Below are positions 15,414 to 24,174 of a DNA stretch of 36,222 nucleotides, in pieces; position 1 is the first letter of the stretch, and each line of letters begins with the position of its first letter. The position numbers and the translations under genes are program-made. The stretch comes from Micromonospora rosaria (GTDB taxonomy: Bacteria; Actinomycetota; Actinomycetes; Mycobacteriales; Micromonosporaceae): contig NZ_LRQV01000066.1 in the NCBI RefSeq assembly GCF_001567585.1, forward strand, positions 1 to 36,222, given 5' to 3'. The notes under the pieces were generated by a model. It was given only the letters and a program-made list of their open reading frames with translations, ran no database searches and was not told the DNA's origin.

Positions 15414-17303
15414 ATGACTGAGCACCGGGTGGACGGCCCGACCGCCGACGACTCCACCAGCCTCACCCGCCGTACCGTTCTGACGATCGCCGGGGGCGCC
15501 GCGGTGGCCGCCGGGATCGCCGCCGGCCCCGCCGCCCCGGCCGCCGCCTCGCCGGTCACGCCGGTACCGGCCCGGCCGCAGGACCCGCCACCGGCCCGGC
15601 TCGGCGGCCGGCCGCTGCTCTGCGAGCCGTACCTGCTCGACCCGCAGGCCAGCGCGGTGCACGTGGTGTGGCACACCGAGGAGCACGGCACCACGCAGGT
15701 GGTGCTGGTCGGCGCGGAGGTGGCCGCGCTGAGCGAGCAGGCCGCCCTGGACGCGGCCACCGGCCGGCGGGGCGCCGGCCCCGGCTGGCGCCGGTTGACC
15801 GCCGAGACGCTGCGGCTGAGCCGTACCCGGGAGGACGCCGGCTCGGCCGTCCCGGGCCGCACCTTCACCGCCGTGGTGGACCGACCGGTGTACCGGCACC
15901 TGGTCCGGGTGGGTGGGCTGACGGCCGGCGAGCGCACCCCCTACCGGGTGGTCTCCGTCGACCACCTCGGCCGGGCGACGGTCACCGCCACGTACTCCCT
16001 CGCCCCCGCCGTGCCGGCCCGCCAGCCGGTGCGGCTGCTGCTCACCAGCGACCACCAGCTCATGGGCATGACCCCGGTCAACCTGGAGAAGGTCGCCGAG
16101 ACCGCGGGGGTCCGCCTCGACGGCATCCTCGTCGCCGGTGACCTGGTCAACATCCCGGACCGGGCCAGCGAGTGGTTCGACCACACCGGCGGGCGGGCGT
16201 TCTTCGCCGGGCTGACCGGCCGCGCCGAGCGGACCATCGCCGGCCGGACCTACCGGGGCGCGCCGCTGGTGCAGCACTCCCCGCTGTTTCCGGCGATCGG
16301 CAACCACGAGGTGATGGGACGCTGGTCCGACACCGCCGGCCTGAACGCCCAGTTCAACGACCCGCAGCCGCTGGACGTGGCCCGCCGCCGGTGGCAGGAG
16401 ACCCGGCCGGCCGGCATCGACGAGGAGACCTGGCTCGGCCTGCACTCCTGGGACGTCACCACCTACGAGGAGCTGTTCCCCTACCCGCGCAGCGCCGCCG
16501 GCGGCCCCCGCTGGTGGGCCCGCACCATCGGCGACGTCCACCTGGTCACCCTCTTCGCCACCCAGATCTGGCGCTCCGGGGCCGCCAACACCCGGGGCAA
16601 GTTCTCCGAGGCGCCCGCCGACCTGGGCGACGAGAGCCGCTGGGGCTACGGTCAGTTCATCTTCGAGCCGATCGCGCGCGGGTCGCGGCAGTACCGCTGG
16701 CTCGACCGGCAGCTCGCCTCCGCCGAGGCCCGCCAGGCGAAGTACCGGGTGGTCATGTACCACCACCCCGGCCACGGCCTCGGCGACAACTCCGCGCCCC
16801 CGTTCACCGACCCGGTGCAGACGATCACCCGGGACCCGGCCACCGGCGCGGTCACCGGCGTCCGGTACGAGTACCCCCTCGCCGACGACCACATCCTGCG
16901 CGACCTGGAGCCGCTCTTCTCCGCCCGGGGCGTCAACCTGGTGCACAACGGACACTCGCACCTGTGGAACCGGTTCCGCAACCCGCACGGGGTCAACTGG
17001 CTGGAGACCTCCAACGTGGGCAACAGCTACGGCGCGTACGACGCCTCCAACGGGGCCTCGCGGAACCTGCCGGACAGCCCCGACCACGTCCGGCAGGGCG
17101 ACCCGGGTGGGCTGACGCCGGTGGTGCCGACCGTCGCCCCGCTGACCGACGCCGCCGGCACGCCCCTGCCGTACGTGTCCAGCAACGACATCACCGTTTT
17201 CTCGCTGCTCGACTCGGCGGCCGGGGTGGTGCGGTCGTACCGCTTCGACACCCGCGAGCCGGACTCGGCGGTGGTGCTGTTCGACGAGTTCCCGCTGAGC
17301 TGA
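15414..17303 (+). CDS. TAT-exported purple-acid-phosphatase-like metallophosphoesterase
   Basis: A 629-residue exported enzyme. The twin-arginine signal LTRRTVLTIAGGAAVAAG with cleavage near AAAS lies in the first 45 residues. An N-terminal fibronectin-like region (about 60-195) ends with LVRVGGLTAGERTPYRVV. The metallophosphatase domain has LLTSDHQLMG, DGILVAGDLVN (metal-binding Asp), FPAIGNHEVMG (GNHE), VVMYHHPGHG and NGHSHLWNRF, the ordered metal ligands of calcineurin-like phosphoesterases. It probably hydrolyses phosphate esters outside the membrane. I chose ATG 15414 so the TAT motif sits near the N-terminus; an in-frame GTG at 15285 overlapping the DUF1028 stop would put a non-signal leader in front. 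The ribosome site is weak. Confidence 0.85.
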   Translation: MTEHRVDGPTADDSTSLTRRTVLTIAGGAAVAAGIAAGPAAPAAASPVTPVPARPQDPPPARLGGRPLLCEPYLLDPQASAVHVVWHTEEHGTTQVVLVGAEVAALSEQAALDAATGRRGAGPGWRRLTAETLRLSRTREDAGSAVPGRTFTAVVDRPVYRHLVRVGGLTAGERTPYRVVSVDHLGRATVTATYSLAPAVPARQPVRLLLTSDHQLMGMTPVNLEKVAETAGVRLDGILVAGDLVNIPDRASEWFDHTGGRAFFAGLTGRAERTIAGRTYRGAPLVQHSPLFPAIGNHEVMGRWSDTAGLNAQFNDPQPLDVARRRWQETRPAGIDEETWLGLHSWDVTTYEELFPYPRSAAGGPRWWARTIGDVHLVTLFATQIWRSGAANTRGKFSEAPADLGDESRWGYGQFIFEPIARGSRQYRWLDRQLASAEARQAKYRVVMYHHPGHGLGDNSAPPFTDPVQTITRDPATGAVTGVRYEYPLADDHILRDLEPLFSARGVNLVHNGHSHLWNRFRNPHGVNWLETSNVGNSYGAYDASNGASRNLPDSPDHVRQGDPGGLTPVVPTVAPLTDAAGTPLPYVSSNDITVFSLLDSAAGVVRSYRFDTREPDSAVVLFDEFPLS

Positions 17304-17383
17304 CCGGCCGACACGGGTCCGGCGGCGGGTCGGGCGGTCCGGAGCCGAGGGCCGGGCCGCCCGTACCCCGCCCGCCGGGCCGC

Positions 17384-17416
17384 GTTTCCCGCCCGCCGGG
17401 CCGGCCGGCGGGAAAC
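17384..17416 (+). terminator. Terminator hairpin after the phosphatase gene
   Basis: GTTTCCCGCC (17384-17393) pairs perfectly with GGCGGGAAAC (17407-17416) around a GC-rich loop. No U-tract. It lies 81 bases after the stop and before the NADAR gene. Confidence 0.65.
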
Positions 17417-17456
17417 CCGCTGGCCCGCACCGGCCCGTCCTGGCACCGTTGCCGGT

Positions 17457-18050
17457 ATGGAACGGATCGACGCGCTGCCCCGCACTCTGGACGAGGCCCG
17501 TCACCTCGACGCCCGGGGTGCCCGGCTGCGGTACCTGTTCTTCTGGGGCCACCAGCCGCAGCGGGACGGGAGCACCGGAGCCGGCTGCCTGAGCCAGTGG
17601 TACCCGACGACCTTCACGGTCGACTCGGTGCGCTACCCGACGGCGGAGCACTACATGATGCACCGCAAGGCGCTGCTCTTCGGCGACGAGCGGACCGCCG
17701 CCCGGATCCTCGCCGCCGACCACCCCAAGACGGTCAAGGCCCTCGGCCGGCAGGTACGCGACTTCGACCAGACCCGGTGGGACGCCCACCGGTTCGAGAT
17801 CGTGGTCGCCGGCAACGTCGAGAAGTTCCGCCAGCACCCCGACCTGCACGCCTACCTCGCCGGTACCCGTGACCGCGTCCTGGTCGAGGCGAGCCCGCTG
17901 GACCGGATCTGGGGCATCGGGCTGGCCGCGGACGACGAGCGGGCCACCCGGCCGGCACAGTGGCGCGGGCAGAACCTGCTCGGCTTCGCGCTGATGGAGG
18001 TACGGGACCGGCTCGGCCCGGCGCACCCCACCGGTCCCGGGCCCCGCTGA
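17457..18050 (+). CDS. NADAR-family protein (YbiA/DUF1768 type N-glycosidase)
   Basis: A 197-residue protein with the NADAR core: LFFWGHQPQ, CLSQWYPTTFTVDSVRYPTA, EHYMMHRKALLFGD, RIWGIGLAADDE and WRGQNLLGFALMEVR. The Glu of the EHYMM motif and the GIGL/WRGQN segments match the active-site blocks of the family. Known members hydrolyse N-glycosidic bonds of riboflavin-pathway intermediates (YbiA) or act on ADP-ribosylated substrates, and some sit beside defence genes. It is convergent with the Ser/Thr kinase at 18083 (32 bases apart). The ATG has no strong ribosome site. A housekeeping role is equally possible. Confidence 0.87.
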   Translation: MERIDALPRTLDEARHLDARGARLRYLFFWGHQPQRDGSTGAGCLSQWYPTTFTVDSVRYPTAEHYMMHRKALLFGDERTAARILAADHPKTVKALGRQVRDFDQTRWDAHRFEIVVAGNVEKFRQHPDLHAYLAGTRDRVLVEASPLDRIWGIGLAADDERATRPAQWRGQNLLGFALMEVRDRLGPAHPTGPGPR

Positions 18051-18082
18051 CGCCGGAGCCGGTACGGCCGGCCGCCTCGCCG

Positions 18083-19486
18083 CTACGAGCGCCGGTTGAG
18101 GCGGAACGGCTTGCGAAGGATGACGAAGTCGTTCAGGTCGGTCGCCTCCGCGCTCTGCCGGCGCGGCAGGTCGGCAGGGACGGCCGGCTGGTGCTCGGCG
18201 ACCTCGTCGCGGGCGACCCGGCCCATCCGGCGCAGCCCGAACTGCCGCCGCAACTGCACGGTCCGGTGGTCGCTCGCGCCGAAGACCTTGGTGTGGTCGT
18301 CGATCAGCCCAACCAGTTCCTCACTCATCTGGTCGGTGAGGCCGAGCAGGCCGTGGCAGGTCACGACCCTCGACCGGTAGGTCAGGGCCCGCTCGGACAA
18401 CGGGCCGTACCGGGCGGCGACGTCCTCGGCCAGCAACCGGTAGATCGCGGCGGCCTGCCGGTAGTCGCCGTCGGCGAAGTACGCGTCCGCCTGCTCCGAC
18501 CGCAGCGTCATCGCGTGCCCCTCGGCGAGGGCGCCGACGGTGGCGGGACGATGGCCGGCGGCGAGCATCTGGCTCACCACCCGGGCGTACAGGCGGACCC
18601 CGTTCGACGCCGTGGGCGAGTCGACCACGCCGGGGATCGGCTTGAGATCGTCCACGAAGGGCAGCAGGAGCTGGTGCACCACGTCGGCGTCGGCGAGCCG
18701 CTCCTCGGGCCGCTTGCGCAGCATCTCCAGCACCAGCGCCTCCAGCCCCACCGGGATCTCCGGCCGGACGAAACGCAACGGCGGCGGTTCCTCCCGTACC
18801 TGCTTGTTCATCACGTCGAAGGGGGTGGCCCCGACGAACGGTCGCCGGCCGGTGAGCAGCTCGTGGATGGTGCAGCCCAGCGCGTAGATGTCGGACGCCG
18901 GCCCGCTGACGTTGGCCTCGATACGCTCGGGCGACATGTACTCGGGCGTGCCCATCATGTGCCCGGTCATGGTGATGCGGGACAGGTCGGTGAGGGCCGG
19001 CGCGACGGCGAGCCCGAAGTCGAGCACCTTCACCGTGCCCTCCGGCTCCAGCATCAGGTTGCCCGGCTTGAGGTCCCGGTGGACGAGCGAGGCGCGGTGC
19101 GCCGCGGAGAGCACGGCGCAGACCTGCGCCGCCATCGCCGCCACCCAGCCGACCGGCAGCCGTCCCTCCTCGGCGAGCAGTGTCCGCAGGCTGACCCCCC
19201 GGATCCGCTGCATCACCAGGTACGAGCGCCCCTTGTGGGTGCCCACGTCGTACACCGCCGGCACGCCGGGATGCTCCAGGTGGGCGGTGATCCGGGACTC
19301 CCGGAGGAAGCGCCGGGTGTAGACGTCCTCGACCTTGTTGCCGGTGGCGGGGAACTGGAGGAACTTCACCACCACCGGCCGGTCCAACCGGTTGTCCCGG
19401 CCGAACCAGACCTCCCCCATGGCTCCCTGCTCGGAGGGCCGATCGAGGAGCTCATAGCGGCCGTTGACCAGTGTTCTCCGCCCCAC
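18083..19486 (-). CDS. Soluble Ser/Thr protein kinase with C-terminal TPR-like region
   Basis: A 467-residue Hanks-type kinase. The glycine-rich loop is SEQGAMGEVWFG, the catalytic Lys is in VVVKFL (Lys41), the catalytic loop is HRDLKPGNLM (Asp138), the metal-binding motif is DFG (Asp156), and GTPEYMSPER is the activation-segment end. All key residues are present, so it should be active. After the kinase domain (to about 275) there is no membrane helix and no PASTA repeat. Instead there is a helical region with TPR-like units (QADAYFADGDYRQAAAIYRL; EELVGLIDDHTKVFGASDHR), as in the kinase at 20674. I chose GTG 19486 because GGAG lies 5 bases upstream; an in-frame GTG at 19501 is an alternative. 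A 199-base gap precedes it, so it may have its own promoter. Confidence 0.85.
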   Translation of the reverse strand: MGRRTLVNGRYELLDRPSEQGAMGEVWFGRDNRLDRPVVVKFLQFPATGNKVEDVYTRRFLRESRITAHLEHPGVPAVYDVGTHKGRSYLVMQRIRGVSLRTLLAEEGRLPVGWVAAMAAQVCAVLSAAHRASLVHRDLKPGNLMLEPEGTVKVLDFGLAVAPALTDLSRITMTGHMMGTPEYMSPERIEANVSGPASDIYALGCTIHELLTGRRPFVGATPFDVMNKQVREEPPPLRFVRPEIPVGLEALVLEMLRKRPEERLADADVVHQLLLPFVDDLKPIPGVVDSPTASNGVRLYARVVSQMLAAGHRPATVGALAEGHAMTLRSEQADAYFADGDYRQAAAIYRLLAEDVAARYGPLSERALTYRSRVVTCHGLLGLTDQMSEELVGLIDDHTKVFGASDHRTVQLRRQFGLRRMGRVARDEVAEHQPAVPADLPRRQSAEATDLNDFVILRKPFRLNRRS

Positions 19487-19685
19487 AGCCGCTCCAGTCA
19501 CCTCATTCGATCGGTAACGTGAGGCTAACGAAACTCTGATCCACGGTGCTGGCGGGTGCTGCCCCGGGCTCACCCCTGGTGCGCTACGGTGACGTCCCAC
19601 CGTGGTCCACATCGGAGTGTCGGCCGCATCGATCGGGGCGACCGGCACGCATCCGTGGGCTACGGCGAGGTCCCGCCCAGGATGG

Positions 19686-20267
19686 TCAGATTCCGGCCGC
19701 GGCGTCGTACCGGCGGCGCAGGTCGGCCATCTCCGAGTCGCCCAAGGACTCCGCCTGCGCCAACTCCGCGTACGGGGCCGGGAACATCTCCCGCAGCCGG
19801 TCGACGAACCGGACGTCCTCGGTCGCCTCCACCACCTGGATGCCCGCAGGCTCGGTGGACAAGTCCATGATCAGTGGACCGGCCAGCTTGACCGCCACGT
19901 CCCAGGGGCGTTTCTGCTCGGCGACACCGCAGAGGTGGAAGCCGTAGACCGTCCGCACGTCGGCGAGCGCGGTGGCCTCGGCCGGCTCGTGGCCGTACAC
20001 GCGGACCCCGCAGACCACCGCCGGCTTCGTCTCCTCCCCCGTGGCCGCCTGCTGGACGCCGTGTCCCGCGTGGTTGTGGTGCTCCGGGTCCGCCTGCTCG
20101 AGCGTGGTCCGCATCCGGGTCACGAGCTGACTGCGCAGATCCGCCGGCTCCGGCTCCGCGCCGGCCGAGTTGACCAGCACGACCAGGCCGGCTGATGCCA
20201 GCAGGACCACGGCCACCCCCATGAAGCGGTGCCGGTACCACCCCGGGAAGCTCTTCCGAGAAAACAT
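19686..20267 (-). CDS. Membrane-anchored or secreted protein of unknown function
   Basis: A 193-residue protein I cannot assign. The N-terminus MFSRKSFPGWYRHRFMGVAV leads into one hydrophobic helix (about residues 16-36, VVLLASAGLVVLVNSAG), so it is a signal anchor or an uncleaved signal. The rest is soluble and acidic, with a His-rich patch (ADPEHHNHAGHG) and two Cys in similar VCGV and LCGV contexts that could form a disulfide outside the cell. The C-terminus is helical and polar. The ATG at 20267 has GAGGTGAG about 8 bases upstream. It sits between two related kinases on the same strand and could be a sensor or substrate for one of them; this is inferred from position only. Confidence 0.7.
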   Translation of the reverse strand: MFSRKSFPGWYRHRFMGVAVVLLASAGLVVLVNSAGAEPEPADLRSQLVTRMRTTLEQADPEHHNHAGHGVQQAATGEETKPAVVCGVRVYGHEPAEATALADVRTVYGFHLCGVAEQKRPWDVAVKLAGPLIMDLSTEPAGIQVVEATEDVRFVDRLREMFPAPYAELAQAESLGDSEMADLRRRYDAAAGI

Positions 20268-20673
20268 GATCGTTACTCACCTCGTCGCCGGTTCTGGTGC
20301 GGTGACGCCCGTCGTCGTCAAGGTGACCCGGCGATGCGGCAGGTGCGCGCCCGCCACAGCGGTGCGCTGCCGGCACTGCGATGCTCCCGTGTCGCCGTTT
20401 CTCAGCGCGTTTGCCCCCGCGCTGCGGCGATATGAGCCATTCCACCACGCCTGGCCCCGTTCCAGCAACGTCGACGCACCTCTACGCAATGTTGCGGACC
20501 GGGCGGCGAGGTGCGCCAGTGGACCTGGTCGAGCTGGTACCACCGTTCGTTGCGATCTTCTTGCACTCGAACGGCACATGGCACATCGGGTGGCTCTGGG
20601 TAATCTTCAGCTGTTTGCGGGCTTCGCAGGCGCACGAGGCGTCACGCCAGTTGCCCTCGCTGCTGGTGCCAGG
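20268..20673 (-). other. 406-base gap with at most a doubtful small reading frame
   Basis: No recognisable gene lies between the kinase at 20674 and the anchored protein. The GC content is lower than in the flanking genes. On the minus strand a 77-codon frame (20635-20402) contains a plausible-looking segment (RVQEDRNERWYQLDQVHW) but no good ribosome site. On the plus strand a frame with a hydrophobic stretch (20381-20677) also lacks one. It may be a decayed gene plus the promoter of the downstream gene. Confidence 0.35.
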
Positions 20674-21957
20674 TTAATCAACCGGCCTCCGGGTGCCTGA
20701 CGCCAGCTGGACGCACCGACCCAACATCCCCGTCTCGCCCAGTTCCTGCCAGCAGACGAGAGCTTGGTCCCGGCAGTGCTTGACGAGTTCCTGCTGCCCG
20801 TCAATGCCGGCCAGGTCTCCGGCGAGCGCCGTGAAGCTGTAATAAGCCTGCCGGAAGTCGCCGGCAAGCAGGTACAGGTCGGCCAGGTCCAGCCGAAGTG
20901 CGAGCACCTGCTCGTCGCATGGCCCACCGTCGCCGTCGACTGTTCTCAAGGCCTGTTCCAACACGTCAACGGCTTGGGCGTACCGCTCGCCCTCGACCAG
21001 CTCCCGGGCCCGCGCCCGCAGCGCAGCTAGTCCCCCACGGCCGCGTGGAGCCGGCACGGCACGGATCGTCCGGGACATCGCTCGGGGCGGACCAGGTGCG
21101 CCGACGACCAGAATGTCGTTGTGGTCGGCGAACGGGGCGAGCAGTTGCCGTACCGCTGCTGCCGACGTGGGACGGTCGGCCGGGTCCTTGGCTAGCAGAC
21201 AGAACACCAGGTGTGCCAGGTCCTCGGGGACCTCGGGGCGGTGCTCGGTGATGATGGGGGCTGGCGAGTACAGGTGCTGCCGCAGCATGTCGGGAGCGTT
21301 CGTGGCCTCGTACGGTGTCCGACCGGTGAGCATCTCGAACAGGATGCAGCCCAGCGCGTAGAGGTCGGCCGCCGGCCCCACGGGTCTCCCGGCGGCCTGC
21401 TCGGGGGCGATGTACGCGGGGCTGCCGAGGGTGCTGCCGGTGGCGGTGAGCCGGGACACCTCGGCCGGGTCGAGCAGGGCGGCGACGCCGAAGTCGAGCA
21501 CCTTGACGACGCCATCCAGGGTGATCATGAGGTTCTGCGGCTTCAGGTCGCGGTGCACGAGACGCGCGGCGTGCGCGGCGGTGAGTACGGCGCAGATCTG
21601 CCCGGCGATCGACGTCGCCTCGCCGATGCCCAGGCGCTCGTTCTCGGCGATGTGATCGGCGAGCACGGCACCGGGGACGAGTTGCATGACGAGGTAGAGG
21701 TCGTGGCCGTACGCGCCCAGGTCGTGCACAGTGGGCACGCCGGGATGGTCCAGCCGTGCGGTCGCCCGTGCCTCGCGCCGGAACCGTTTGACCGCGGTGG
21801 CCCGCTGTTCCTCCGGCACCTCCGCCTGCCGGAGGAACTTGATCGCCACCGGGCGGTCGAGCCGCTCGTCGTAGCCGGCCCAGACCTGGCCCATCCCGCC
21901 GCGTCCGATCGGATACGTCAGCTCGTACCGGTCTCCGACGCGGTCCCCTGCCTGCAC
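20674..21957 (-). CDS. Soluble Ser/Thr protein kinase with C-terminal TPR-like region
   Basis: A 427-residue Hanks-type kinase. P-loop IGRGGMGQVWAGYD, catalytic Lys40 (VAIKFL), catalytic loop HRDLKPQNLM (Asp137), DFGVA (Asp155) and GSPAYIAPEQ are intact. A linker follows the kinase domain near residue 270, then a helical TPR-like tail (AQAVDVLEQALR; ADLYLLAGDFRQAYYSFTAL). There is no membrane segment, unlike PknB-type receptors. The GTG start has GGGAGG 7 bases upstream. It lies only 54 bases downstream of the RelE/UvrD gene on the same strand, with no obvious terminator, so it is probably co-transcribed with the helicase pair. It shares its architecture with the kinase at 18083. Confidence 0.87.
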   Translation of the reverse strand: MQAGDRVGDRYELTYPIGRGGMGQVWAGYDERLDRPVAIKFLRQAEVPEEQRATAVKRFRREARATARLDHPGVPTVHDLGAYGHDLYLVMQLVPGAVLADHIAENERLGIGEATSIAGQICAVLTAAHAARLVHRDLKPQNLMITLDGVVKVLDFGVAALLDPAEVSRLTATGSTLGSPAYIAPEQAAGRPVGPAADLYALGCILFEMLTGRTPYEATNAPDMLRQHLYSPAPIITEHRPEVPEDLAHLVFCLLAKDPADRPTSAAAVRQLLAPFADHNDILVVGAPGPPRAMSRTIRAVPAPRGRGGLAALRARARELVEGERYAQAVDVLEQALRTVDGDGGPCDEQVLALRLDLADLYLLAGDFRQAYYSFTALAGDLAGIDGQQELVKHCRDQALVCWQELGETGMLGRCVQLASGTRRPVD

Positions 21958-22011
21958 CCGTGGTCCTCCCCTGGGCTCGTTGTCGGCACCGGTGGGTCCG
22001 GAAACCAGGAC

Positions 22012-24174
22012 TCAGGGTAGCGGGCGTTGCACGAGCCGACTGGTGAGGAAAGGGCTGGGCGTGCCGTGCCAGAACACGGCGAGTTCGTCGCGGGCCCGCG
22101 TGGCGGCGACGAACAGCAGCGAACGGTCCCGCTGGCGTTCCCGCTGGTAGCGTTTCGGGTCACGGTCGCGGTACTGGCTCATCGCCTGGCGGGGCACCAG
22201 ACCGTCGCTGACTCCCCCGATGATCATCCGCTGGTACTCCAGGCCCTTGAAACGGTGCATGGTGCCGACGTGGACGCCGTCGGAGCGCCGGGGACCGTCC
22301 GCGCCGATCTCCACCGCCGATATGTCCTCGGCGACCAGCCGCGCGGTGACCTCGTTGGCCAACTCCCGGGTAGGGACGCAGATCGCCACGGAGCCGTCGG
22401 TCGGGCTGCCCCAGGAGTTCAGCTGCTCGACAATGAGCTCACGCTCCTCGGCCCAGGTGCCGGCACCGCGGAAGATTGGCCGAGCGCCGCGCAGCAGGGA
22501 GCGGTAGCCGGCGAGGTCCTCGGCACCGCCGTCGAGATCGTCGTAGACCTCCCCAGTCATGAGTTCGAGGGCGTCGGCCAGAATCTGGCGGGTGGTGCGG
22601 TAGCTCAGAGTCAGCCGGGACGACCGACCGCGAATGTTGACGCCGAGGCTGCCCAGGGTGACGTGGTTGTCGTAGATGCGCTGGTGGGTGTCTCCGGTGA
22701 GGAACATGTCGTCGGGTCCGGCGGCGACCATGGCCCTCAGCATCTTCCAGTGTGCGGCGCTGAGGTCCTGCGCCTCGTCGACCACCACGTGCCGGTAGCG
22801 CGGCCGGTGGAATCCACCGGAGGACCCCTCACCGGCGTGGGGGGCGGTGCGGTCCATCTCGAGGCGGGCGGCCCGCTGGGCGACCTGCCGCCAGGTCCAA
22901 ATGCCGCGCCCGTCCAGCCAGGTGGTGAAGCGCTCGGTGAGCTGCCAGATCCGGTCCCGTTCGACGCGGGTGAGGCTGCGGCCCCGGTTGGGCCGACGGG
23001 CCTTGAAGTACTCGGTACGGGAGTTGAGCACCTGCCCGAGGATCACCTGGGTCCACTCGGCGGCCAGGAACTCCGCGTCCCACCCGGTCTCCGCGGTCTC
23101 GACGAGGAACTCGGCCCACAGGACGGGGACCTGGTTGTCGTCGACCACCCGCCGGCCACCACCGGCCTTGGCCTCGGCCACCACCCGGTTCGCCAGCCGG
23201 TCGATGTTGACGATGTCCACCCGGGCAGTGAGTTCCTGCCCACCGAGGGCCGTCAGCCGGGTGCGCAGGTCGGCGGCGAGGTTGCGGTTGAAGGTGGTGA
23301 GCAGGATGGGTTTGTCCGAGCCCGGTGGCAGGTGGCGGGCGAGGTGCGCGACCCGGTGCAGGGCCACGATCGTCTTGCCGGTGCCGGGTCCACCACCGAC
23401 CCGGGCCGGGCCGGTGTACGCGCGCTCGACCAGCTTGCGCTGGGTCGGGTGCAGGAAGATCTGCCAGCGGTTGAACGGATCGCCGAGGACCGCCTGCAGC
23501 GCCTCGTCGTCCGAGGTCACCTGGGTGGCAGGGCGTTCCGCCGCCCGTGCGTAGTCCTCCGGGTCGACCGGTTCGTCGGCTCGTACCGGCTTGGTGACCT
23601 GCTCCAGCACCTGCTCGTAGCGGGTGCCGTCGTAGAGCGCGAAGAGGACGTCGGTGGTGAGCTGCGGGGCGCGGTCGAGCAGCTCCAGCAGCTCCGCCTC
23701 GGTGGTGAGGGCCCGGATCTGCGGCAGCAGCGGCTCGGCGACGCCGAGTTCCAGCAGCTGCGCGTCGGTGTAGTCGGTGAAGAGGGGGCGTGGCGACTCT
23801 TCGGGTGGAACGACCCGGCCGACGATGCTGTCCCCCACCGGCTCTAGGTCGACGACCTCGATGCCGCCGGTCACCCGGTTGATCCGGTACGCGTACCGGC
23901 TGAGGTCGTCGTACACCTCGCTGCGGTGGCGGACCGCGACGAGCAGGTAATCCCGCGCGGCGATGTGCAGGAGCAACGCCCGGTAGTCCCGGGTCACCCG
24001 GGCGGACATCAGCCGGGTGTCTCCGGCCAGCGTCTTGAGCTTGAGCCCCGGGTTGTCCGGGTTGTGGCGGAACTTGTGCATGAACTCGTAGACGGCGCCC
24101 TTGTCGGCCCGGGTGAGGGCCATGACCTCCTTGTCGGCGCGGTCCAGCATCCGCAGGGTCGGCCCCGTGTTCAT
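22012..24174 (-). CDS. UvrD/Rep-type helicase fused to a RelE/ParE-like N-terminal domain
   Basis: A 720-residue protein. Residues 1-95 look like a RelE-superfamily toxin fold: spaced helices, then SARVTRDYRALLLHIAARDY and LLVAVRHRSEVYDDL, close to the YRxLL...VxHRxxVY pattern of RelE/HigB proteins. After a linker (about 100-235) comes an SF1A helicase: HPTQRKLVERA, Walker A GGGPGTGKT (260-268), TTFNRNLAADL, Walker B VVVDEAQD (DEAQD 466-470), GDTHQRIYDN, LTLSYRTTRQI, GTMHRFKGLEYQRMI and VAATRARDELAVFW. It should be an active ATP-driven 3'-5' DNA translocase. The ATG overlaps the stop of the giant helicase (ATGA) with GGAG upstream, so the two are coupled. Such pairing suggests a defence or repair complex. 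Confidence 0.85.
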   Translation of the reverse strand: MNTGPTLRMLDRADKEVMALTRADKGAVYEFMHKFRHNPDNPGLKLKTLAGDTRLMSARVTRDYRALLLHIAARDYLLVAVRHRSEVYDDLSRYAYRINRVTGGIEVVDLEPVGDSIVGRVVPPEESPRPLFTDYTDAQLLELGVAEPLLPQIRALTTEAELLELLDRAPQLTTDVLFALYDGTRYEQVLEQVTKPVRADEPVDPEDYARAAERPATQVTSDDEALQAVLGDPFNRWQIFLHPTQRKLVERAYTGPARVGGGPGTGKTIVALHRVAHLARHLPPGSDKPILLTTFNRNLAADLRTRLTALGGQELTARVDIVNIDRLANRVVAEAKAGGGRRVVDDNQVPVLWAEFLVETAETGWDAEFLAAEWTQVILGQVLNSRTEYFKARRPNRGRSLTRVERDRIWQLTERFTTWLDGRGIWTWRQVAQRAARLEMDRTAPHAGEGSSGGFHRPRYRHVVVDEAQDLSAAHWKMLRAMVAAGPDDMFLTGDTHQRIYDNHVTLGSLGVNIRGRSSRLTLSYRTTRQILADALELMTGEVYDDLDGGAEDLAGYRSLLRGARPIFRGAGTWAEERELIVEQLNSWGSPTDGSVAICVPTRELANEVTARLVAEDISAVEIGADGPRRSDGVHVGTMHRFKGLEYQRMIIGGVSDGLVPRQAMSQYRDRDPKRYQRERQRDRSLLFVAATRARDELAVFWHGTPSPFLTSRLVQRPLP

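Noticed and set aside
15387..18026. Minus-strand open frame of about 880 codons opposite the phosphatase and NADAR genes
   Set aside because: It spans two recognised plus-strand genes and a terminator, with no family-like sequence; a GC-skew shadow.
20381..20677. Plus-strand small frame with a hydrophobic segment in the gap between the kinase genes
   Set aside because: No ribosome site and it runs into the end of the opposite kinase gene; not supported as a gene.
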